64,000 nucleotides of DNA, from assembly GCA_041821185.1 (NCBI GenBank), contig JBGUBD010000010.1, forward strand, positions 62,001-126,000. The letters are read 5' to 3'. The notes beneath the pieces were generated by a model. That model saw only the letters and a list, made by a program, of their open reading frames with translations. It made no database searches and was not told the origin of the DNA. The DNA is from Phycisphaerales bacterium AB-hyl4 (lineage in GTDB: Bacteria; Planctomycetota; Phycisphaerae; Phycisphaerales; Phycisphaeraceae). The translations under genes were made by a program, and so were the position numbers. Of this stretch, positions 49,231 to 57,372 are shown one piece after another (the stretch's first letter is position 1; each line of letters starts with the position of its first letter).

Positions 49231-50070
49231 ATGCAGACAGTCGGCGAAATCGTGCGAGCACGTCGGGAAGCGTTGGGGCTGACGCTGTCGGCGTTGGCGG
49301 AGCGGGTGGGGGTGACGAAGGGGTACTTGTCGATGATTGAGAATCATCGCGTGGCGAACCCGCCGTCGCGAAAGCTGTTGGCGTCGCTGGAGGAGGCGTT
49401 GGAGTTGGAGGGGGGCGCGTTGCGTCGGCTTGCCGGGGTGCAGAGCGCTTCGCCGGAGGTTCGCGAGGCGCTGACGAAGCTGGCGGACGATGCGCGACGG
49501 GGGCGCGAGTTGGCGGAGTGGTTGAAGCAGAACACGTCGCGTCGGGCCGGGGGCGGGAAGAACCTGGATCGGCTGTACCGCAGTGGGCGTTTGCGTCGGA
49601 AGATCAGCGAGACCCTGGAGACGGTGGACGCGACGGACGAGCTTCGGCCGGCGTCGGTCGGGCGTGGTCATGTGCCGTTGATCAACAAGGTGGCGGCGGG
49701 TTATCCGACGGGTTTTACGGACCTGGACTACCCCGCGCGGGTGGCGGACGAGACCGTGCCGTTTCCCGGGGCGTCGGGCGTGGAGGATCCGGATGCATTC
49801 GCGGCGACGGTGGTGGGCGAGTCGATGCAGCCGGTGTATGGGGAGGGCGACATCGTGGTTTTTTCGCCGATGGCGGATGTGGTGGACGGCAATGATTGTT
49901 TTGTGAGGCTTGAGCCGGACCATGAGACGACCTTCAAGCGGGTGTATTTCGATCAGGAAGCGGGGACGGTTCGGCTGCAGCCTTTGAACCCGGCGTTCGC
50001 GCCGCAGGTCGTGCCGCGCGAGCAGGTGGCGGGGCTTTACCGTGCGGTGTGGCGGATGTCACGGCTGTGA
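49231..50070 (+). CDS. XRE-family repressor with C-terminal S24 (LexA/CI-like) peptidase domain
   Basis: The N-terminal XRE HTH (GEIVRARREALGLTLSALAE, RVGVTKGYLSMIENHRVANP) binds DNA. A basic linker leads to an S24 peptidase domain with the Ala156-Gly157 cleavage site (KVAAGYPTGF), Ser198 in VVGESMQPVYGEGD and Lys236 in TFKRVYFD. All parts for RecA-stimulated self-cleavage are present, as in phage CI and LexA. GGGGAG lies 7 nt before the ATG. It diverges from the six-gene terminase/ParB/ABC/GNAT unit, so that unit is probably repressed until DNA damage. pdxH follows 275 bp downstream and looks unrelated. Confidence 0.9.
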   Translation: MQTVGEIVRARREALGLTLSALAERVGVTKGYLSMIENHRVANPPSRKLLASLEEALELEGGALRRLAGVQSASPEVREALTKLADDARRGRELAEWLKQNTSRRAGGGKNLDRLYRSGRLRRKISETLETVDATDELRPASVGRGHVPLINKVAAGYPTGFTDLDYPARVADETVPFPGASGVEDPDAFAATVVGESMQPVYGEGDIVVFSPMADVVDGNDCFVRLEPDHETTFKRVYFDQEAGTVRLQPLNPAFAPQVVPREQVAGLYRAVWRMSRL

Positions 50071-50345
50071 AATTGAGCCTTTGCGCACTGTTGGGAGGCG
50101 GGGTGGCCTGCATGGTGGGGCGGCGCGTCGCGGGTGTGCGCATTGTGCGTTGATGTGATAATGAAATGTCGGGCGCGCTTGTGTTTTTATTGGGAGAACG
50201 GGACTCGAAGATGCGATGGCGGTTGAGGTGTGCGTGTGCGCATGCGTGAGGGTTGGGGTGGGTAGAATGGGTGCGAGTCGGGCGTGGCCGACCGGAAAGG
50301 TTTTGAAACGAGCAGGGTCGGGGTGGTGCAAAAGGAGCGTGGGCG

Positions 50346-50990
50346 ATGAGCGTATCGGTGACTGAGTTGCGACAGGAATACGATCGAGCGGGACTGCGTG
50401 AGGCGGATGTGGCGGGCGATCCGATTGTGCAGTTCGGGCGATGGTTTGATGAGGCGTGCAAGGCGGAGATTGTTGAGCCGAACGCGATGACGCTGGCGAC
50501 GTGCGGGGCGGATGGCTGCCCGGCGGCGCGGGTGGTGCTGCTGAAAGGTTACGACGCGGCGGGGTTTGTTTTTTACACGAGCTACCTGAGCGACAAGGCA
50601 GGCGAGCTGGCGGAGAATCCGCGGGCGTCGCTGGTGTTCTGGTGGGACAAGTTGCAGCGGCAGGTGCGGATTGACGGGACGGTGGTGCGTGTGAGTGATG
50701 CGGAGGCGGATGAGTATTTTGCGTCGCGGCCACGGATGAGCCAGGTGGGGGCGTGGGCGTCGCGGCAGAGTGTGGTGATTGGTGGGCATGATGCGCTGGC
50801 GGAGGCGTTCGCGGCGCGGGATCGTGAGTTTGAAGGTCGCGACGTGCCTCGGCCGGGGTTCTGGGGCGGGTTTCGGCTGCGGCCGAGGCGGCTTGAGTTC
50901 TGGCAGGGGCAGCGGAGTCGATTGCACGATCGGCTGCGGTATGAACGACAGGATGATGGGGGATGGGCAGTGGTGCGGGTGTCGCCTTGA
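50346..50990 (+). CDS. pdxH: Pyridoxamine 5'-phosphate oxidase
   Basis: PdxH oxidises PNP or PMP to pyridoxal phosphate using FMN. Motifs in order are DPIVQFGRWFDEACKAEI, PNAMTLATCGADGCPAARVV, LLKGYDAAGFVFYTSY, ENPRASLVFWWDKLQRQVRI and the C-terminal RPGFWGGFRLRPRRLEFWQG with HDRLRYER. All residues typical of E. coli-type PdxH are present. AAAGGAG lies 8 nt before the ATG. It is monocistronic, ending in a strong intrinsic terminator. The 275 bp before it hold no other gene. Confidence 0.95.
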   Translation: MSVSVTELRQEYDRAGLREADVAGDPIVQFGRWFDEACKAEIVEPNAMTLATCGADGCPAARVVLLKGYDAAGFVFYTSYLSDKAGELAENPRASLVFWWDKLQRQVRIDGTVVRVSDAEADEYFASRPRMSQVGAWASRQSVVIGGHDALAEAFAARDREFEGRDVPRPGFWGGFRLRPRRLEFWQGQRSRLHDRLRYERQDDGGWAVVRVSP

Positions 50991-51040
50991 TGCGGTGAGC
51001 GCGGTGTGGCATCGTTGGCTTTTAGATAGGGGTGAGGGTG

Positions 51041-51074
51041 GGCAGTGCGACTGAAGTCGCACTGCCTTTTTTTT
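51041..51074 (+). terminator. Strong rho-independent terminator after pdxH
   Basis: The stem GGCAGTGCGAC/GTCGCACTGCC with a TGAA loop (51041-51066) is followed by eight T residues (51067-51074). Confidence 0.95.
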
Positions 51075-51122
51075 GGGGGGGGGGCTTTGCGTGTGTGTGT
51101 TGGGGGGGAGGAGGAACGGGAT

Positions 51123-52532
51123 ATGCGGACTATTCAGGTGGAGCGGTTGGCGGAGTTGAATGAGCAAGCGGTGCGCGGGGGGCGGTATGTGTTGTATTGG
51201 ATGCAGCAGGCGCAGCGGACGGTGTGCAACCATGCGCTGGAGTATGCGGCGCAGCAGGCGAACGCGTTGGGGCTGCCGGTTGTGGTGGGGTTCGGGTTGA
51301 CGGATGGGTACCCGGAGGCGAACGCTCGGCATTACCGGTTCATGCTGGAGGGGCTGCAACAGGTCGCGGGCACACTGGAACGGCGAGGGATCGCGTTCGT
51401 GCTGCGAAAGGGAGACCCGGCAGATGTGGCGATCGAGCTTGGGCACGACGCGGCGATGATCGTCTGCGATCGCGGCTACCTGCGCGTGCAGAAGCAGTGG
51501 CGAGACAGGGTCGCGGACGAGGCGGGGCGGCGAGTAGTGCAGGTGGAAAGCGATGTGGTCGTGCCGGTGGAGGTGGCGTCGGACAAGGCGGAATATGCGG
51601 CGAGGACGATTCGGCCGAGGCTTCGTCGGCAGCTTGAGAAGTACCTGGTGAAGCTGGAGCCGACGCCGGTGAAGCGCGACGCGCTGGGGCTGAAGCTGGA
51701 TGGTGTGTCGCTGGGGGATCTGGACGGATTGCTGGATTCGCTTGATGTGGATCGCAGCGTGCCGCCTGTATCGCAGCATTTTCAAGGCGGGGAGGCGGCG
51801 GCGCGGGCGCGGTTGGGGGCGTTTCTGGATGAGCGGTTTGGTGATTATGCGGCGCATCGCAATCGCCCGGAGACGAACGATGTTTCGCATATGAGTAAGT
51901 ATCTGCACTTCGGGCAGATTTCGCCGGTGCAGCTTGCGCTTCGTGTGCTGGAGCGAGGCGAGGAAGCACGCGATGAAAACGTGGCGAGCTTTATCGAGGA
52001 GTTGATCGTTCGGCGGGAGTTGGCGATGAACTTTGTGAATTACACGCCCGGCTACGACAGCTACGCCTGTTTGCCACGATGGGCGCAGCAGACGTTGAAG
52101 AAGCATCGCGGCGACGAGCGGGAGCACGTCTATACGCGGAAGCAGTTGGAGGCGGGGGCGACGCATGATGCGTATTGGAATGCGGCGATGAAGGAGATGC
52201 GCGAGACGGGCTACATGCACAACTACATGCGGATGTACTGGGGGAAGAAGATTTTGCAGTGGAGCAACACGCCGGAGCATGCGTATCGGGTGGCGCTGGC
52301 GTTGAATAACCGGTGGTTTCTTGATGGCCGGGATGCGAACAGCTTCGCGAACGTTGCGTGGGTGTTCGGGTTGCATGATCGGCCCTGGGCGGAGCGGCCG
52401 GTGTTCGGCACGGTGCGGTACATGGCGGCGACGGGTTTGGAACGCAAGTGTGATATTCAAGGTTACGTGCGGAAGGTGGAGGCGCTCGGCGGGGATGACG
52501 GGGCGGGTCTGACGTCGATTGACGGTGCGTGA
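51123..52532 (+). CDS. Class II CPD photolyase
   Basis: This FAD-dependent enzyme splits cyclobutane pyrimidine dimers using light. The N-terminal antenna domain is visible (RYVLYWMQQAQRTVCNHALE). The FAD-binding helical domain has SKYLHFGQISPVQLALRVLE, RRELAMNFV, HDAYWNAAMKEMRETGYMHN and YMRMYWGKKILQWSNTPEHA. It ends with FLDGRDANSFANVAWVFGLH and RPVFGTVRYM. The YMRMYWGKK and N-W-W-like elements are those of class II enzymes, more common in planctomycetes and eukaryotes than class I. The ATG at 51123 has GGAGGAGGAAC upstream; the frame opens at 51045. Length is 469 residues. Confidence 0.93.
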   Translation: MRTIQVERLAELNEQAVRGGRYVLYWMQQAQRTVCNHALEYAAQQANALGLPVVVGFGLTDGYPEANARHYRFMLEGLQQVAGTLERRGIAFVLRKGDPADVAIELGHDAAMIVCDRGYLRVQKQWRDRVADEAGRRVVQVESDVVVPVEVASDKAEYAARTIRPRLRRQLEKYLVKLEPTPVKRDALGLKLDGVSLGDLDGLLDSLDVDRSVPPVSQHFQGGEAAARARLGAFLDERFGDYAAHRNRPETNDVSHMSKYLHFGQISPVQLALRVLERGEEARDENVASFIEELIVRRELAMNFVNYTPGYDSYACLPRWAQQTLKKHRGDEREHVYTRKQLEAGATHDAYWNAAMKEMRETGYMHNYMRMYWGKKILQWSNTPEHAYRVALALNNRWFLDGRDANSFANVAWVFGLHDRPWAERPVFGTVRYMAATGLERKCDIQGYVRKVEALGGDDGAGLTSIDGA

Positions 52533-52594
52533 TGGTCGGGTGTTGTGAGGTGGCGGTCGAAGAAGGCGGGGGGTGGGGCGTAGAATGAGGTGTT

Positions 52595-54901
52595 ATGTGG
52601 TTGAAATGGTTGCCATGGCGTTTTGTGGTCTCGCGGCTGGCACGGTCGCGGGGGTTTGTTGATCCGATTCATCTGCTGTCGGTGGTGCACCGGTTTTCGC
52701 AGCCGTCGGAAGTGACGGAGCCGGTGGAACTGGTTCGGGCGGGGATGATCTTTCATGCGCGCGGGTTGATTAACTCGCGGGCGATACAGCACAACCTGGA
52801 CTGGGTCTGGCCACATTGGGTGGAGCGGCAGTTTGACCCGGCGGACAAGGCGTTCGTGCCGCGGGCGTTTTCGCTGACGCATGTGAATCTGACGCATCGC
52901 AACTGGACGGCGGTGGGGTTGCCGGACTGGGACTGGCTGCCGATTGTTGATCCGCGTGGGCTGGTGACGCCGCTGCTGGATGGCTGGTCGGTGGATGCAT
53001 GGTTGCTGCCGGACGAGGGCGAGCCGTTGCTGCCTTCGAAGCTGAAGGCGGAGCAGGTGGAACAACGGCTTGAGCTTGAGCCGAGTTTGTGGATGCACAC
53101 GATCGCGCGGCAAGGCGGGGCGAAGCTGGAGCAGTCGGTGGATGTGATGGTGGACGATGGTTTGCCTTACTGTCGACTGCGCGTGGAAGGCGAGTTGCCG
53201 GGGCCGGGGTGGTTGGCGCTCTCGATTCGGCCGGCCAATCCGGAGGGGGTGAGTTTTATTCATCAGATGGACTACGACGCGGCGGCGGGTCGACTGCGCG
53301 TCAACGAGCAGGACAGCGTGCTGTTCGAGTCGGCAGCGGACCGGGTGTGCATGTCGCATTATCACGCGGGCGACGTGCTGCTGAAGTTGACGGATGATGG
53401 CGAACCGACAGCGGCGGACCACGTCGACTGCGGTGTGGGACTGGCGACGGCGGCAGTGCTGTATCGTGTGGAAGGCGGCAAGGCCCGGTCGGTGACGGCG
53501 CGCGTGCCGCTGCGCGAGTCGGCGAACGTTGAGCCGGAGGCGACACGGCGGGGCACGCTTGTCGCGGGTCAGCGGATGGACTGGTCGTCGGCGCTGGCGG
53601 GCACGTGTGAATGTCACGTGCCGGATGAGTGGATGTGTTTCCTGCATGACGCGGCGGTGCGGAACCTGGTGTTGCATGCGCCGGGTGAAGTGTATCCGGG
53701 CCCTTACACGTATCGGCGATTCTGGTTTCGCGACGCGGCGTACATTCTCGAAGCGCTCGCGAGCGTGGGGCTGTTCGAGCGGGTGAAGCGATGTATCGAC
53801 CGCTTCCCGGACCATCAGTCGGTGCGGGGCTACTTCCGCTCGCAGGACGGTGAGTGGGACTCGAACGGCGCGGCGATCTGGTCGATCCACCGCTGGTCGC
53901 AACTCACCGGCGAACCCGTGCCGGACGAGCTTGCGAAGGCGGTGGTGCGCGGCGCGGAGTGGATCGAGCATAAGCGGACGAACCCGTCGGGGAAGAAGGC
54001 GCACGCCGGGCTGCTGCCGGCCGGCTTCAGCGCGGAGCATCTCGGGCCGAACGATTTCTACTACTGGGACGACTTCTGGTCGGTGGCGGGGCTGCGGTCC
54101 GCGGCGGCGATCGAGCACGCACGCGGCAAGCCGATCTGGGTCGAGCAGTTCGAGCGGTCGGCGGCGAGCCTGTTGCAGTCGATCGATCAGAGCCTGGAGC
54201 GAAGCGAAACCGCGCGGGGGAAAGACATCATCCCGGCGTCGCCCTACCGGCGGATGGACGCCGGGGCGATCGGGTCGATTGTGGGCAGCTATCCGCTTCG
54301 CGTCTGGCCGGCGGACGATGCGAGGCTGATGGGGACGATCGAGTTTCTGCTTAGCAAGTGCATGGTGCGTGGCGGGTTTTTTCAGGACATGATTCACTCG
54401 GGTGTGAACCCGTATCTGACGTTGCACATGGCGCAGGTGTTATTACGTAACGGGGACGAGCGTTACTGGCCGTTGGTGAAGGCGGTGGCGGCGCTGGCGT
54501 CGCCGACGGGACAGTGGCCGGAGGCGGTGCACCCGGGGACGAGTGGCGGGTGCATGGGCGATGGGCAGCACATCTGGGCGGCGGCGGAGTGGGTGCTGAT
54601 GATGCGGGCGATGTTCGTGCGGGAAGAGGACGATCGGCTGGTGATATGCTCCGGCTTGCCGAGCGAGTGGTTGCAGGCGGGCGGCGAGGCGTTGCGCTAC
54701 GGGCCGACGCAAACGCCGTGGGGCCCGGTGACGTTGCAGGTGACACCGAGCGAGTCGGCGGTGACGGTGACGTGGGAGTCGGCGTGGCGTGATGAGGCGC
54801 CGGAGATGGAAGTGGTGCTGGCGGAGTGTGGTCGGCAACGCGTCGGCGGCGATGCCGAGCGGGTGGTGATGGAACGGCAGGTGACGTCCCAGCAGGCATG
54901 A
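52595..54901 (+). CDS. Six-hairpin glycosidase-like protein (GH15/GH63/debranching-type)
   Basis: This 768-residue protein has an N-terminal beta domain (about 1-330) and a C-terminal alpha/alpha toroid. The toroid carries YTYRRFWFRDAAYILEALA, YFRSQDGEWDSNGAAIWSIH, YYWDDFWSVAGLRSAAAIEH and TGQWPEAVHPGTSGGCMGDGQ. The acidic pairs in those segments are catalytic candidates. It is probably a glucan hydrolase or phosphorylase-like enzyme; the exact GH family is uncertain. A TAGAAT hexamer plus GAGG lies 4-14 nt before the ATG. A glycosyltransferase gene follows 41 nt downstream on the same strand, suggesting one pathway of glycan or glycolipid turnover. Confidence 0.78.
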   Translation: MWLKWLPWRFVVSRLARSRGFVDPIHLLSVVHRFSQPSEVTEPVELVRAGMIFHARGLINSRAIQHNLDWVWPHWVERQFDPADKAFVPRAFSLTHVNLTHRNWTAVGLPDWDWLPIVDPRGLVTPLLDGWSVDAWLLPDEGEPLLPSKLKAEQVEQRLELEPSLWMHTIARQGGAKLEQSVDVMVDDGLPYCRLRVEGELPGPGWLALSIRPANPEGVSFIHQMDYDAAAGRLRVNEQDSVLFESAADRVCMSHYHAGDVLLKLTDDGEPTAADHVDCGVGLATAAVLYRVEGGKARSVTARVPLRESANVEPEATRRGTLVAGQRMDWSSALAGTCECHVPDEWMCFLHDAAVRNLVLHAPGEVYPGPYTYRRFWFRDAAYILEALASVGLFERVKRCIDRFPDHQSVRGYFRSQDGEWDSNGAAIWSIHRWSQLTGEPVPDELAKAVVRGAEWIEHKRTNPSGKKAHAGLLPAGFSAEHLGPNDFYYWDDFWSVAGLRSAAAIEHARGKPIWVEQFERSAASLLQSIDQSLERSETARGKDIIPASPYRRMDAGAIGSIVGSYPLRVWPADDARLMGTIEFLLSKCMVRGGFFQDMIHSGVNPYLTLHMAQVLLRNGDERYWPLVKAVAALASPTGQWPEAVHPGTSGGCMGDGQHIWAAAEWVLMMRAMFVREEDDRLVICSGLPSEWLQAGGEALRYGPTQTPWGPVTLQVTPSESAVTVTWESAWRDEAPEMEVVLAECGRQRVGGDAERVVMERQVTSQQA

Positions 54902-54942
54902 TTGCCTGTACCTGGCGGGCGAGATGATGCGATGAGCAGGCG

Positions 54943-56220
54943 ATGGCGTTGAAGATTCTCATGCTGACGAACACTTACCTGCCCCATGTGGGCGGGGTGG
55001 CTCGTTCGGTGCACTCGTTCGCTGAGGCGCTGCGCAAGCGCGGGCACCGGGTGGTCATTGTCGCACCGACGTTTGAAGGCACGCCACGGCATGAGGCACA
55101 CGTCATCCGCGTTCCGGCGATCCAGAACTTCAATGGCAGCGACTTTTCCGTCCGTCTGCCCGTGCCCGGCCTGCTCACGCGGGCGATGGAAAGCTTCCAG
55201 CCGGACATCATCCACAGCCATCACCCGTTCCTGCTCGGCGACACGGCGCTGCGGTTGGCGACGTGGCATAATCGGCCGCTGGTGTTCACGCATCACACGA
55301 TGTACGAGCAGTACACGCATTACGTGCCCGGCGACTCGCCCGCGATGAAGCATTTTGTCATCCGGCTCGCGACCGACTACTGCAACCTCTGCGATCATGT
55401 GATTGCCCCGTCCGAAAGCATCCGCGACATGCTGCACGAGCGCGGCGTCCGTCGGCCGACCACGACCGTTCCCACCGGCATCGACGCGAACGTCTTCGGC
55501 CAGGGCGACGGCAGCCGGGCGCGCGAGCAGTATGACATCCCCACCGACGCGTTCGTGATCGGTCACGTCGGGCGACTCGCACCGGAGAAGAATTTGTCGT
55601 TGCTGGCGCACGCAGCCGCGGGGGTCGCGAAAGATCATCCGCAAGTGCACGTGCTTATTGTGGGGTCGGGTCCATCCGAGCCCGCCATCCGCGAAGCGTT
55701 TCGCGAGCAGCGCGTCGCGGACCGCTTGCACCTGACCGGCTCGCTGAAGGGCCAATCGCTTGTCGATGCTTATCATGCGATGAACCTGTTCGGCTTCGCA
55801 TCGATGAGCGAAACGCAGGGCATGGTGCTCGCCGAGGCGATGACGGCCGGCGTGCCGGTGGTCGCCATCGACGCACCGGGCGCGCGTGAGGTTGTTGTCG
55901 ACGGCGCGACCGGCCGACTGCTGCCAACGCCGGACCAAGCCAGCCTGCGCGACGCGTTGGCGGACATCGTCAAACGGTCCGACAGTAACCTTGCTCAACT
56001 CGCTGCTGCTGCGCGCGAGCGTGCGGAAGCGTTTTCGCTTGAGCAGTGCACGCAACGGTTGATCGATCTGTACGAAGAGATGCTGGAGGGTGAACCACTT
56101 GATGACCGCCACGCGGACAACGGCTGGACACGAACGCTGCGGATGATTGAGACGGAGTGGAATCTGTGGAACAGCCGAACCGAAGCGGTCTGGGATTCGC
56201 TGCGCCAGGAAGAAACATGA
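54943..56220 (+). CDS. Glycosyltransferase family 4, diacylglycerol-glucosyltransferase-like
   Basis: This 425-residue GT-B enzyme opens LMLTNTYLPHVGGVARSVHS, with HHPFLLGDTALRLA and THHTMYEQYTHYVPGDSP. The latter is a characteristic of 1,2-diacylglycerol 3-glucosyltransferases. The C-terminal half has VPTGIDANVF, GHVGRLAPEKNLSLL, IVGSGPSEPAI and the E-x7-E motif in SMSETQGMVLAEAMTAGVP. It probably makes a glucosylated lipid or polysaccharide precursor. It starts 41 nt after the glycosidase gene and is likely co-transcribed. A conserved C-terminal extension (WTRTLRMIETEWNLW) follows the GT domain. Confidence 0.87.
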   Translation: MALKILMLTNTYLPHVGGVARSVHSFAEALRKRGHRVVIVAPTFEGTPRHEAHVIRVPAIQNFNGSDFSVRLPVPGLLTRAMESFQPDIIHSHHPFLLGDTALRLATWHNRPLVFTHHTMYEQYTHYVPGDSPAMKHFVIRLATDYCNLCDHVIAPSESIRDMLHERGVRRPTTTVPTGIDANVFGQGDGSRAREQYDIPTDAFVIGHVGRLAPEKNLSLLAHAAAGVAKDHPQVHVLIVGSGPSEPAIREAFREQRVADRLHLTGSLKGQSLVDAYHAMNLFGFASMSETQGMVLAEAMTAGVPVVAIDAPGAREVVVDGATGRLLPTPDQASLRDALADIVKRSDSNLAQLAAAARERAEAFSLEQCTQRLIDLYEEMLEGEPLDDRHADNGWTRTLRMIETEWNLWNSRTEAVWDSLRQEET

Positions 56221-56362
56221 CCGCCCCGGCCGGGCCTGCGGATGTCGTGCCGCGTATCGTGGGATGTACTTCGCATTAGGGGGATGGAAAAGAACGCCCG
56301 CGTCGGCCTCCCTGCCGAGCGGGCGTTCGTGGCTGGTCGTGGGTTTGTCGTGCGCCGCTTCC

Positions 56363-56851
56363 TCAACTCGCACGGCGTAACGACCAGGCTTCTCGCAGGG
56401 TGTGGATGCGCTCGCCCGCACGGACGACTTCGTCGCGCTGCTGCTTCAACGTTTGCGCAAGCTCAGGCGCGAGCCGACTTGATAGCACACTCTCGTAGGC
56501 GGCAAGCACTTCGTCTTCCGCCCGCTCCGTCAGCCGCAGCACATAGCTGATTTCGTTGGCGGACAGCCGTTGCCGTAGCGCCTGCCACCAGCGCTGCACC
56601 GCCGGCCGACGACGCGTGTTCGGCTCGTCGACTGCGACGCGTTCCAGCCGTGGGTCGAGATAATGCTGCAACGTGTCTGCAAAGCTGCCGCGCTGCCGGG
56701 CGAGTTGATAGAACATCGCGGTCAGTTCGGCATCATCCACACCGTCGCCCGCTGCGCGGAAGCATGCCTGGCTGTCGCGGTTCAGCCGAACCAGTATCAA
56801 CAGCCGATCTGCCGCTTCGTTTTCAAGGGGCATGAACAGCAAGGCAAACAT
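56363..56851 (-). CDS. PA2169-type four-helix-bundle protein (DUF2383-like)
   Basis: This 162-residue all-helical protein has the two-helix repeat of the DUF2383 ferritin-like group. Examples are ADRLLILVRLNRDSQACFRA, LTAMFYQLARQRGSFADTLQ, and YVLRLTERAEDEVLAAYESV near the end. Relatives are stress-induced and may bind metals or membranes; the function is unproven. GGAG lies 8 nt before the ATG at 56851, though the ATG at 56833 is also possible. It lies 100 bp after the DUF1328 gene on the same strand, and the two are both typical general-stress small proteins. Confidence 0.75.
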   Translation of the reverse strand: MFALLFMPLENEAADRLLILVRLNRDSQACFRAAGDGVDDAELTAMFYQLARQRGSFADTLQHYLDPRLERVAVDEPNTRRRPAVQRWWQALRQRLSANEISYVLRLTERAEDEVLAAYESVLSSRLAPELAQTLKQQRDEVVRAGERIHTLREAWSLRRAS

Positions 56852-56951
56852 CGCCTCAGCTCCAATCGGTCGCGCGGGTATCGCAGTACCACCGAGGCTG
56901 GCTTGTGAGGCCCGGTGGTTTCGTGTGATGTCGCTTGTCGCCGCGGGTCAA

Positions 56952-57131
56952 TCACACACCGCGTGGTCCGCCGCGTTGCACGAGGCCGACCACGAGTGAG
57001 ATGATGAACAGAATCAGGAAGATTACGAACAGCACTTGCGCGATCGTCGCTGCGGCCCCGGCCAGCCCGCCGAAGCCGAACAACGCCGCGATCAATGCCA
57101 CGATAAAGAAGATCAGTGCCCAGTAAAGCAT
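56952..57131 (-). CDS. DUF1328 (YtjA-like) small membrane protein
   Basis: This 59-residue protein is [20 protein letters not shown] followed by a glycine-rich turn, a second helix [15 protein letters not shown] and a basic end (QRGGPRGV). It matches the DUF1328/YtjA family of stress-induced inner-membrane peptides. AAAGGA lies 7 nt before the ATG at 57131. It precedes the DUF2383-like gene on the same strand, and this pairing occurs in several Gram-negative general-stress clusters. The function is unknown. Confidence 0.85.
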   Translation of the reverse strand: MLYWALIFFIVALIAALFGFGGLAGAAATIAQVLFVIFLILFIISLVVGLVQRGGPRGV

Positions 57132-57304
57132 GGGTCAGTCCTTTCTCCGGAAGCGATACCTCGCTCCCTTGCGGATCAGACAGTCGGACCCACGCGCCCG
57201 TCACCACTGATCAGCGTAGGCGCGCCATTTCGACTTGCGAGTCGAATCGTGAAAATGAAATTTTGTTCATGTCGCGCATGGGACGGAAGCGCGGCGGGAA
57301 GAGC

Positions 57305-57329
57305 GCGGTGCAAGCACCGCGGCTAAATG
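57305..57329. repeat. GGCTAAATG-family hairpin
   Basis: GCGGTGC-AA-GCACCGC (57305-57320) is joined to GGCTAAATG (57321-57329). It is another member of the family seen at 771, 3069, 25682 and 59731, here between the DUF1328 gene and the GT2-like gene. Confidence 0.7.
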
Positions 57330-57372
57330 TTGCACGTGGGAACCACGTTGTCATGTTCGTTCACTGGTGCGC

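Noticed and set aside
44386..50070. Intact prophage
   Set aside because: No integrase, capsid, portal, protease, tail or lysis genes are found and the flanks are ordinary metabolic genes. Only terminase-like, ParB-like and regulatory genes are present.
50187..54427. Very long minus-strand open frames opposite pdxH, photolyase and the glycosidase
   Set aside because: High GC content suppresses stops on the opposite strand. Their translations are His/Arg/Pro-rich and the plus-strand genes have conserved motifs and ribosome-binding sites.
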